A stretch of 64,000 bases of DNA from Balamuthia mandrillaris (Eukaryota; Discosea; Longamoebia; Balamuthiidae). The notes beneath the pieces were generated by a model. The model searched no databases. It worked only from the letters and a program-made list of their open reading frames with translations, and was not told the origin of the DNA. The stretch covers positions 1 through 64,000 of the forward strand of contig JAVKOQ010000259.1 in assembly GCA_031835245.1 (NCBI GenBank), written 5' to 3'. This document shows, one piece after another, positions 53,573 through 64,000 of the stretch (position 1 is the stretch's first letter; every line of letters starts with the position of its first letter). A program made the position numbers and the translations under genes.

Positions 53573-54850
53573 ATGCTTCGTGGTGGTGCGCGACGATCGG
53601 CGGCGGCCTTTTGGGTAGCACCGGCTTTTGGTGGTGGTGGGAAAGGGGCCACTGCCCTCACGGCAACCGGTGGAACGACACGGAAGGCACTCCCTCACCT
53701 GGCAAGAGCGTTTCATGGCAGCACGCTCACTTTGGGGAGAAGGAGCAGTGGTGGCCGCTGCTTGATGGATGGCTCCTTCGCGGCTGCCAGCAGAGGAAGG
53801 CTTGCGGGGCAGCACTCCTCCACCTTGCTGCCTCAAAATCCAAACGCGCTGTTTGGCAGGAGGCATACTGCTGGCACTGCGAAGATCGGCCAGCAACAGG
53901 GAGGTGCACCTTCGCGCCTTTTCTTCTCCTCCCCAAGACAGCTTTGGCAACAAACAAGCACAAGCGGTGGCGGTAGTACCTTCTCTCCAGGAGCTGCCGT
54001 TGCAGCGGGACGTCAGCTGACCGCTCTGTGGTACCGCAAGGCACTCTCTCTCAAACGGAGCTTTTCTCCCCTCTTCCCTCGCAGACTCTCAGCCGGCAGC
54101 ACCAACCAACAGCAGCAAGCCATTGCAGAGGGCGCACCGGTGCCTCCTCCCCGCCTGGCGGAGCTGGCCCCTCAGTACAGGACCGCTGTCAAAGTGTGGC
54201 TGGCGGGCTGCACGGGGTTGGTCTTTGGCATGGTGGTCATCGGTGGCATCACTCGTCTCACTGAATCGGGCCTCTCCATCACCGAGTGGAAGCCTGGCAT
54301 GTCTGGCATGAAGTATCCTGCCTCTGAGGAGGAATGGGAAGTGGAGTTTGCCAAGTATCGTCAGTCTCCAGAGTACCTGAAGTGAGTCCTTGCCGTTCTT
54401 CATCTCCTTACCGTTTAGCTCGTTTCTCACAATGGCTTTGCGGTGTAGGTTGAACCAAGGGATGAGCCAGGAAGACTTTAAGAGAATCTTTTGGTGGGAA
54501 TGGGCGCACCGAATGCTGGGCCGCACAATCGGGCTTGCCTTTGGCCTTCCCTTTTTGTTCTTGGTGAGCAAAGGAGCGGTACGTGGTGGACTTCGTGCCA
54601 AGCTATCCGCCATTCTTCTGGGTATTGGAGCAGAAGGAGCTCTTGGCTGGTACATGGTAAAGTCAGGTTTGGAACATAGAGATGATAACTCGGTTCCCAG
54701 AGTGAGTCAATACCGCCTCACTGCCCATCTGGGCACTGCTTTTCTCATCTACTGTGGCATGCTATGGACCTTGCTAGGCTTGTCTGGGCCGTCCCATGTT
54801 TCCGCTCCAAACAAATTTCTTGAAGGAGCAGCCCACAAACTTGCCAAGTT

Positions 54851-54898
<48 letters not shown>

Positions 54899-55422
54899 TG
54901 TTATAGAAAGGGCGGGAGGATGTTAACATTGCTATGTACCAATGCAGAATTCCTAAGAGCTTCCGCGTAGCAAGCGGAGCGACAGCGCTGCTGGTGTACA
55001 TAACAGCTTTGTCAGGAGCATTGGTGGCTGGACTCGACGCTGGCACCATATACAACGAATTTCCGTGGATGGGAGGAGGCATTGTGCCCGAGGAATGGTT
55101 GGACATGCGCCCCAAATGGAAGAACTTCTTCGAGAACGATGCCACCGTTCAATTTGACCACCGGGTGTTGGCTATGACCACGCTGAGCAGCATCACGGGC
55201 TTGTGGGTGTGGTCTCGCAAGCTGGCAGGGAGATTGCCACCGAGAGCAAGATTGGCGGCCAATTGCTTGTTGGGCATGGGCTTGGCCCAGGTCACCCTCG
55301 GCATCACCACCCTCTTGACGGTGGTGCATATCCCAGTGGCAGCGGCCCACCAGGCCGGCTCCCTGGTCCTCCTCTCCGTGGCGCTTTGGTTCTTGAGGAA
55401 CGTCAAGAGACTCCCAAAATAA
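53573..55422 (+). CDS. COX15: Heme A synthase COX15
   Basis: Inner mitochondrial membrane enzyme that oxidises heme O to heme A for cytochrome c oxidase. Three exons (53573-54381, 54449-54847, 54948-55422), all in phase. An unusually long Arg/Ser/Gly-rich N-terminus of about 185 residues serves as presequence. The core shows VKVWLAGCTGLVFGMVVIGG, ITRLTESGLSITEWKPG, WWEWAHRMLGR with a heme-ligand His, VSQYRLTAHLG, LVAGLDAGTIYNEFP, VQFDHRVLA and HIPVAAAHQAGSLVLL. About eight membrane segments. Intron 2 carries a CT run (54852-54893). Confidence 0.96.
54852..54893. repeat. (CT)n run in COX15 intron 2
   Basis: Begins about 7 nt after the donor at 54848, sense strand. Confidence 0.95.
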
Positions 55423-56094
55423 AGAGAGAGTGCTTTGTCATGTATTTACTCCTCCTCTGCAAACATACAAACTGGACCAAAGCAGTCGTTGAAGGAGAAG
55501 AAGAAGGCAATGAGGAGGAACAAGGTGTCACAGGGGAAGGCGGAAAAGTTTTAGTTATTTACGTCTTCTTCATCTTCCCATTCTTCGCCGCTGTCGCTTT
55601 CATTGGCAGCATTGGTGAACTGTTGGAGCGCAAAAAGACTCGTGAGTTTAGTTATGCGCTGACAAGGTGCGGGTAAAAGAGAGCTTTGGTACTTTGTCAG
55701 GAATAGGCACCGAAGCCAGGCGACCAAGCAGCGCTTTGTTTACCTCATCCACTGCCGTAACCTCGTACTCGCCGCCCTCTTCAGCTCCTGAACACTCAGC
55801 TGAGGCGTAGCTAGCTTGTAAGCATCACTAGTAGCTGTTCAAAAAAAGAAAACAAACCAGAGTGGTGTTGGGCACAGCCACAACGAAAGAGCTGAGGTGG
55901 TGGTGGACCTCCTCCAGAGCAGACGCCCTCCTTGCTGATCTTGTCTCCTTCCATGCTGGTCGACAAAAAGTCCAGAAGAGACAGAAAAAGAAAGCCAAAA
56001 AGAAAGGGGTGGAAGAAAGGGGTGGAAGAAAGCTTGCTTGGCTTTGCTTTTAATTGTGAAAGTTTTAAAAAAAAACAACCCTTGTGTTGTGCTT
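55423..56094. other. Spacer COX15/CNOT1 with a possible small minus-strand gene
   Basis: 672 nt. The minus strand from an ATG at 55953-55955 down to about 55650 has protein-like stretches in two frames: ALEEVHHHLSSFVVAVPN, then either LATPQLSVQELKRAAS ending at a TAA, or EYEVTAVDEVNKALLGRL ending at another. A TGTCGAC stands a few bases upstream of that ATG. The ATG frame itself is Cys/Pro-rich and less convincing. No exon model could be fixed, so no CDS is called. Confidence 0.4.
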
Positions 56095-59000
56095 TTACTT
56101 GTCGGGGTGATGAAGAACACGGTCCTTGGCAGGACCCATGCAGCTGCGAGCGACAGACTCAAAGAGCCTTTCGATTTCGGGGGCACAACGGGTGAAGCCA
56201 TGGGACCAGAAGTTATAGCGAGGATTCTTGATGAGCTCAATGAAGGTGATGAGGAGTCCCCAAGGGTGCGGGCGGTTCACGATAAGGCGCTCGAGGAGCA
56301 CGCGCGTGATCTGCTCCTGGATGTTCTCCTTGTTAGCGGCCTGGTTTGCCTCCGCAAAGAGATAGAGCAGCACGCAGCTAAAGTAATGGGTGTGGGTGTT
56401 GGGGTAGCGAAGCTGGTTGGCGATGGCGTTGAAGAAGAGGTAACGGCCCTCGTTGTCAAGGTCCATGGCGAGGTGCTGGAAGATGTCCATGGGGGCGCTT
56501 TGGGTGATAGGAGAGGTGGCGTGAGAGGAGGAGCTGCTCTGCAGTTGGGCGATGGCCTGTGTGCCCACGTACAGCACCAACGCATTAATGAGTGGGATGT
56601 TGTACTTGCTTCCCCCTATGGCCATCATCGGCGCATGCAGTGGCGCGTTCAGCAACTTGCTCCGCAGCTCCAGCAAGAACGTCATCGGAGAGCCTGACTT
56701 GAGGTAGAGGTCGAGGTCCTGCTTAAAGGTGCCGCCACCTGCGTACCTCACCACTGCTGTGTAGTCGGAGAGGATGTGGGGCGGCTGATTGATCTCTGGC
56801 AAAAGGTCCACTTTGAGGTTGGGAGTGAAGGGATCCGGTAGCCTCATGTTGCGCGGGAAAGCAGATAGGATCAAGTTTCGCATTTGAATGCACGTTGGTG
56901 GGATCACGTCACAAAAGCTGAAGTGGTAATCGCACAAAAACTCGGGAAAGTCATGGAGTAACACCAACAGCACTCGTAGCGTTCCTTTGTATAGCAGCCT
57001 CACAGACTCAGTTAGCTCAGCGTTGCGAAGATACGGTTCCAAGAACTTGAACAATTCTACAAGCAGTTGTTGGAAATACGGCCATCCCTTTTTTTTAACG
57101 TAATCCAGTTAGTAATGCTTGACTCATACTATGAAGGAGTCTACACACCTCTTGTGGGTTCGAGAGCAGCAACTTGGGCATAAAACTGCAGTGCGAAATA
57201 AGCTCCAACCAAGCTATACAAAAGCCGGGCAGGCGAGTCGGAGACAAGACAATGAACGCATTGCTGTCATGGAAAGGCAATCAACTGATCAGACAAAGCA
57301 AAAATGCGTAAATACAAAACACACAACATACCAAAAAGCAACAAGCACTTGCAATTGATTAGGGTCAGGGTCAGGGAACATGACGCCGAAGTCGCCAAGT
57401 AGGCAGAGTAGTAGACGGGCGAAAGGTCTCTGGTCAAATTGCGTACGTTTGCTCTCGTAAGTTTTGATGAGGACATGGACGATGGTGCCCAAGATCTTGT
57501 TGAGCACATTCAGGCGGCTGCCATTGGCAGAGACGGGGCCAGAAGGAAGAAAACGGAACAACACAGTGACAAGCTTGGCCAGGGTTTCCACGGAACGATA
57601 GCTTAGCGTAGTAGAATGGGGACCCACGCTGGCGCATTCCTCAACGCTGAGCACGGTGCAGACTCTGAACAACTGTTTGATGGAGAGCTGCTCCTCCGAT
57701 AGGATATTTTGCTGCAGTCGCATGATGTAGCTTTCCACAGACGACAAATCCTTATCAGAGGCGGAACCTGGAGTGGCGTTGCTGGATTTCCTGGTGGGTT
57801 GCTGGCAGATCCTCTTCCACTCTTCCCACAGCAAACTGTATTGCTCGTAGCTAGGATCCTGAATTTTCTTTTGGGTGATTGTACCATCCTTCGAGGAACG
57901 AGTAAGACTGCTGCCTTCCTCCTTAGAGCGCGAGAAGCTCCTGGATCTCCCTTTATCATCAGAAGCTATCGGAGTTACGTTCTTGGCTTCGGCCAGTAAC
58001 TGAAGCAACCTGTTAACGTAGGAAGACAAAAGGTCAAATTTCTACTCTGCAAAAATAGAGGCTTGTCATCGGCAGCCGAATGTGAACTTACCCTTCGGGA
58101 GCAGCTTTTTTGTTCTTCTTGGCGAACTTGCCCAGTGTGTCCAAAGTGGAAAACAGCTCAGTGGGAGCGACCTTACGGGCCTCAATCATACACTTGCGTA
58201 TCACATGGATGGCGAACTCCACAGCAGCTGTGTTCCTGCCACTATCCAATTTTTTGGATAAGTGAACGTCGAATTCGGTCACCTTCAGCAAGTGAGAGGT
58301 GATGAGTTGAGCGGTTATCTTGGGATGGAACTTCCTCTGTACCATTAGCATAAGGTTAGCTATACGATCAGCCATCCATCACAAATACAAGTAATATGAC
58401 ACTTACATCGTTATCTGAGTACATAACCCAATTTGTAAGCTCCTTGACAACTTTCTTGCACACATCCCTGATACATTCCAGAATGGCAATGTGCACATCC
58501 ACGTGCAAATCGTTGTCGCTCTTTTCATATAAGCGCTTGAAAACCTTTTGTGCAAAAGCCAGCGCCACTTCGTTTGAGTTGATGGCGTCCGTAATCAGCT
58601 CAGGTACTTGACCAACACTGTCATATATGATGCTATCACCAGACACTTCCTCCAAGGATTTCGCATCGCTTGCCTTGACGGCTTTATCTAGCTCGCTCAC
58701 AAGGGCCTTTGTGTTATATTTTTTTTTGTTTGTTTGTTTAAATAAAACAACTCTTCTTGATCGTTGTTGATAGAGCAAAAAAGCAACTCACCTTGAATTT
58801 TTGTAGGGCGATACCAGTAGCCAGTTTTTCTTTCTTAGGGCCGGGTTTAGTTTGCTTATCTCCACGAGGGGAAGTGATGCTGCGTCGAGGGTCTATCTCA
58901 TCCGCCGAACCGCCTAGCGAGCTATTAACAACACCCTGTGAAACGATGTAGGGAAGGCTGTCTCCGGAACTTGGGATGATAGTAGCACCAGTAGGAATAG

Positions 59001-62000
59001 ACAAATGTTGATTCATATACATGTCGATTTGATCGTCCCTCTGTTGCTTTATAAGCTCATCTCCTAAGTGAGAGAACAATGGTAAGTTTGCTGCTAGGAA
59101 AAAAAGGGCAAACTTCTACGTACTAGATATATCGGTAGAGCGGCCAGGTGGGGCGGGAGGGATCTGAATAGTGCGGGGTGGGGGTGATGGCAAAGGCGAG
59201 GGCGATGCAGTCGGAGAAGGAGATGGTGACGAAGAAGGAGAGGGAGAGGTTGGCGTGGCTTGATAGGTGCCCTGTTTTTGTCGAATGTCATGAAGCGTGT
59301 AAAACTCCTCATAAACTTTCTTCTGATGTAACTGGAGTCCTCCAGGTTTCGTGCGGAGAGGCTCGGGCAGAGAAGAAGGGAACCTGCCGGAAAAGAAGGT
59401 AGGATCTATGAAATTTTGGCTTCCGGATCGCTGCAGCACACACACGTGGGATCAGTAATAGAGAAGTTGAAAGAATTAACACGAGAAAGCCTACCTCTCT
59501 ATGCTTTCTCCTGGCCTCAAAGGCACCAGCAAGGGCATCATCGGTCTCGCGAATAGCTTTCTCTGTTGTTGCCTTCTCAATGATAGCGCACGCTGTATCC
59601 AAATTATCGTTGCTTACAGCTTGAACTGCCTGTTCAATGATGGCAGGTTGAACATCAGCAACGTTGGCTTGCAGCATGGAGCGGAGGTGATTAGCAATGC
59701 TAACGCGCAAAGGCTCTTTGCAAGTAACCATGGCTAGGCTGCCTGCAAGATTGTGCACCATATGATGTGCGGCCTTGCGCATATTTTGTTCGTCAGGCTC
59801 CATTGCAAAATCCTTCAACACCAATTCTCGGGTGGTAATTGATGCAATTGCAGCCGAGCGTTCCATCACAGGCGTAATGATCTAGTTTTGACAAAACATG
59901 TTTAGGAATTTGAAAAATAGGCAGTCGCAAACTAGGTACCTCCTTGATAGCACGGTCAATTGCTAATGGGATCCAACGCTTCAAAAGAGGGAACTGACTA
60001 AAGAGCACGATATGCGGACTTACTGACCACAGTGCCGGGCCTGATGCAGGCTGCCCAGGGGCAACTTGTAAACCAGGAGAAGGAGGCATGGGGGAAGGAG
60101 AGGGGGAGGGAGAGGGAGCGGGGGAGGTCATGTCTGGCATTTGAGGGGTAGGTAAAGGCTTCTGTGCAGGGATGGGAGCAATTGTAGGTGATACAGTGTG
60201 CATAAAAGTAGCAGTGGGAGGAGTTGGGGAGGTGGCCCCTTGGGTGGAGGGAAGTGGCGAAGTAACCGGAAGGGTCTTTGGGGATAGAGTAATCTCGGCA
60301 ATAATATCCGTAAAGTCTACCCTATTCTTTGATCTATCACGGTCCTTGAGAGACTCAGCAGGTTGGATTTCTAAGAAATGGAAAAGTAAGTACGGGCAAG
60401 ACTAACTTGAGTGGGTAAGTAACATACCATTGAGCTCCAGGCTGAGATGATTGCAAAGCAGCTCTATTTCAAACTTTAGGTTCAACTTGAGTGTCGGTAT
60501 TTGGTAGATAGCTACCAAAAGTCGCATTATTGCCATAACCCACACGTTTGGCGGCGCGAAAATTTTGGACTTCTTGCAAGTTTCCAAGGTTTTTGACACA
60601 AAGGGGATTACTGCTATAAGCCTGCCTGTTTCGTAAGCTTCCAGGATCAGGTCCTGATAAACGCAGAGTGATAAGGCACAAAAAAGGTCAGCAGAGAATA
60701 GCCGAAACCACCAAAAAAGCTACGGCACGTACCTGAAGGGCAATGTGCTTATGCAGAAGGGGCTTGTTCCTTGCCAAAGTAAGATGGCCAAGCCAACTTC
60801 CCAGGTTGCGCAAAAGGGCTCTTTCTTGCGTGCTTGAAGTGATTTTGCTAGACTTGAGCAACGCCTTAATAGCAACGTAGGTTGTTTCGAGTACACAAGT
60901 CGTAAGTTTAGGGAGCTTCAATGCATCCAAGAAAGCTAAGTAAAGCTGATGGAAGTTGGGCTCGATGCTTGCTCGGTACATCACCAGATGGTGGGCGATG
61001 AACGCGTGGTGATCTCGCGTTATAATTTTCTTCATTTCCTCAGCTTTCATCTCCATGTTTTGCTTGGACACGTTGTTAAAGACAAATACTATCTTGTCTT
61101 TGATCTCCTCGCTCGGAGGATTGGGTGCCTCCAGCGATTGCTCGAGAGTCTCCAGCGGAAGCGAACTGCCCAAATGAATGCTTGCCGGCCGTTTCGAAGG
61201 AGAGGAAGCAACCGAGGGCTTCGACTTGGCAGGGCTTGCCGGCGGGGTCTTAGGTTCCGAAGGAGGTTGGGGCATGACGCTAGGAGTCGAGACTGGCACA
61301 GGGGTAGCCGTGGAGTTCGCTTGGAAGGAGGAAGAGCCATGCCCAAGACTTTGCACAGCAGAATTGGTAGGTTCAGCAGGCAATGGCCTCTTAGCCTCCA
61401 AAGGTCCTGCTTCCTGCACACAAAGACAGTGAGATGAGGTGCATGCAGATATCACATTACGATGGAGATCTTACGGTATCAGAGGTTCGAATTGCATTTT
61501 CTATGAACTGTATCACCTCTGGGCTGCATCGTTGCATATGCGGTATTTGCAAAATGTGGTGGCAATACTGTGGAAAGGACCATCGAGATCAGTTATCAGG
61601 CAAACAACGAAAAGTCAAAAGCATTTGAGCTTACCTGAGGCCATTCCACAAGCCGAGCCTTAAACTGCGTTAGAGCGTACATGCCAAACTTAAACATTTT
61701 ACTATTTGGTGGCTTCTTCAAAGCTTCCAAAACATAGCGTAAAGCTATACCAAGCGAAATGTAGGACACTAATTGGTGTTGGATGAGTTGCCCAAATAGA
61801 ACGCCCGTGATTTGTAACTCCTTGTCTGGATACTTTTGGAAGAACCGGTACTCGTCAAACAAGTTATGGATCATGCATTGGAAAATGCGTTGCTCCCTAC
61901 ATGAACGTACGTTAGTTTTTGGGTGCATGAAAGGCTGCGAGATTAGATTGATGTACCGTTTGTTGGCAGAAGATTTGAAATTCTTCAGCAGTTGAACAAC

Positions 62001-64000
62001 CTCGTCTATTGACATTTGGCCCGTATAGACGCTTTGGAAGTAGGCATTTGCTGGTCCTTCTATGTCGGGAGGAAAGACTTCTTTATCGGGGGCAGCGGTG
62101 GCAGGAAACGCTGAACCTGAAGCATCGGCAGCAACAGGAGGCGGTGCGGACTCGGGAGAGTGCAACGAAAGAGCCGAACCCTGGGGTGTACTTGAAGGTA
62201 CCCCGTAAGTTGATTTGAGGTGTTCGTACTCGTCCACAAGATCTGGAGGCAAGGCCCTAATAGAAAAAGAAGGATAGTATCAGGAGCAGAAAGTACTGAC
62301 CACCACAAGCGGAACGTACGGAAAGGAGTTCTTCAGGGCAGTCAGTAAAGCAGCTGCGATCTCGGACGACAAGCCCTGGCCAGGTGCGTCTTCGCGGCTC
62401 GCCATGTTCCTCAGGAATTCAAAACAGGGTCGTACAAAATCTAACTTGTATTCGGCAATTCGTTCTTGTGCCCACTGACCCAAATTGAGGTTAAAGCCTT
62501 TTTCGCGGGCCAGCACAGCAAGTTCAATAACAAACGGGAACTTGGGTACTTGAAGAATTTCGGGGAAAATCTGTAGCAAATAGCAATTCGTTAAATTCAG
62601 CCGTATTTGTGTACTTTTCAAAGCGAGTCCTACCTTGAGTTCCTGTGACAATCCCAGTACTGATTGCACAATTGAAGAAGAGTCCCCGCTGTGCAGATCT
62701 ACAACAGCGCGGATAAATAGAGCACGATTATAGGCCCACAACTTGCTTAGCACAAAGTTGCTGTTTGGGTGCTTGTGGGGGTGCCTGTGTACGAACATGG
62801 GGAGAAGGATTGAACACAACTCGGAATGGAGCGCACCCCAGGTGGGCGTTACTTGAGCTAATTTAAGTAATAATAATTCTGGGCAATGCTCTATCGGATA
62901 GTCGAAAATGCCGCGAACTTCAGCATAATCATCCACCGCAGCCAAATGAAGTAGAGTCTCTATCAACGGAAGGGAGGTCCAGTTGTGGATGAGGGCGCTG
63001 GCGTTTTGATTAGGATGGGGCATCTGAGTCAATATCTCTTCGTGTCCGTCCCCAAAATTAATTACATCAGGAGGGGCAAAGATAGCAAGCTTCAAAAACG
63101 ATAGTTGACCCTTGGGATTGGCCCAAGATCCATAGAGTGCCTTGTGTGGAAATGGCAACTGACACAAGAATTTTCAGTGAGCAGAGTTGAGACAAAACGA
63201 GTATGAAGAAACGAGAGATAGAAAGAGAGGGGGAGAAGGAGCAAACCTTGGTAGCTTTTTTATAGATCGAAAGAACCATGGCCAACGCTTTTGTGTCCTC
63301 AACGTCAAAATCTGGTAAATCCAAGTTGCGTATGACAAGCGGCCAGTCCAGGTTTGGGAACTGTGGCAAAGGATGTGAGTCATACCACAACAACATAATC
63401 CCAATGGATATAACATACCATTTCTTTAATAGTGCTCACAAAAACGCCTGTATTCCAGGTTTGAGGCCTATCCTTTTCATTTGTGGATGAAGTGGGAGAG
63501 GTGGGTTCCTTGCCTTCTCCCAGACCGGTGCGTGTCCTCACCATCAACGATATCATCTGCGCAACTTCTCTTTCGGTGATGGCGGGGAATTGACGCAAGA
63601 ACTCTTTGAAGCTACCTGGAGATCTTGCTTGACAGCAAGAATAACCCAAATCTTCCATCAATTCACTAGGGTGGCAAGCAGCTGTGATTGCAGAAACCAG
63701 GGACTGTTGCTCCTCAAAAGCACCTGTCATAAGGTTGCGATCGAAACTTTGATCGCTGTGCAAAGAGAAAGTGAGCAACTCGGGGAAGACAAGATATAAC
63801 AGGGATACGAAAGAAGATACCTAGTCATGTCAACTTCAGTTTCGGTGATCAGAAGGGCCAAAGTAGACGGTAAAGACTTGATATAAGAGGGACCCTGTTT
63901 CTGTAAAGCGCGGAGTAAATTGGTGCGATGTTTGGAGAAACCATCCTTGGTGCGCACAAAGAAGAGTAATTCATAGAGAACTTCGGGAGGAAGAGCGCTG
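56095..64000 (-). CDS. NOT1: CCR4-NOT scaffold subunit CNOT1/NOT1 (5' end beyond window)
   Basis: Scaffold of the deadenylase complex that shortens mRNA poly(A) tails; it carries separate docking sites for CAF1, CAF40 and NOT2/3. Stop TAA at 56095-56097. Order from the right edge: HEAT-type N-region (64000-about 61600); the CAF1-binding MIF4G domain at about 61100-60400 ([80 protein letters not shown]); a Pro-rich linker (about 60200-60040); the DUF3819/CAF40-binding region ([18 protein letters not shown], about 59970); and the C-terminal NOT1 homology domain ([40 protein letters not shown]), near-identical to animal CNOT1. About 20 short introns, notably free of (CT)n runs. Confidence 0.97.

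Overview
This is a gene-dense, intron-rich eukaryotic nuclear segment. I read 22 protein-coding genes with recognisable structure, plus one doubtful small gene, in 64 kb. No rRNA, tRNA, CRISPR array, transposon, LTR element or virus-like element was recognised. Introns are GT-AG (one GC-AG), mostly about 40-100 nt, often with a CTAAC-like branch point. TAA, TAG and TGA all act as stops, so the standard code is in use. Many introns and spacers carry (CT)n/(GA)n runs.

The gene set suggests a free-living amoebozoan-like protist: a DOCK-C/D-type exchange factor, a SepH/Cdc7-type kinase with ARM repeats, a Kin1/MARK kinase, an ATP9/Neo1 flippase, ATG8, CENP-L, RFC2, SPT16, CNOT1 and TMEM208. A Balamuthia/Acanthamoeba-like host would fit. 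That is inference from gene content and intron style only.

Layout from left to right (strand): F-box/WD40 (-, runs off the left edge); MED4 (+); ATP9-class P4-ATPase (+); RNFT-like RING membrane protein (+); DOCK GEF (-); ATG8 (+); Kin1/MARK kinase (-); mitochondrial AFG3/FtsH (+); deoxyhypusine synthase (-); SPT16 (+); transaldolase (-); a second F-box protein (-); CENP-L (-); secreted/membrane Cys-rich RING-H2 protein (+); SepH/MAP3K-epsilon kinase (-); UBE2G-type E2 (+); DNAJC17 (-); RFC2 (+); TMEM208 (+); an unrecognised 106-aa protein (-); COX15 (+); possible small gene (-); CNOT1 (-, runs off the right edge).

The genes are mostly housekeeping and do not form one pathway. Small themes recur: ubiquitin transfer (two F-box proteins, two RING proteins, one E2), chromatin and replication (SPT16, RFC2, CENP-L, MED4), mitochondrial biogenesis (AFG3, COX15), and membrane traffic or autophagy (ATP9, ATG8, TMEM208). 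Most genes sit in divergent or convergent pairs with short spacers.

The most striking non-coding signal is a short motif, CGTG(A/T)CGACA or its palindromic core TGTCGACA, found in most 5' regions of the window, often twice and sometimes about 30 or 41-42 bp apart. The spacer between deoxyhypusine synthase and SPT16 carries an imperfect tandem duplication of a promoter module of about 60 bp. TTTCCCGCC (E2F-type) sites stand upstream of RFC2 and SPT16.
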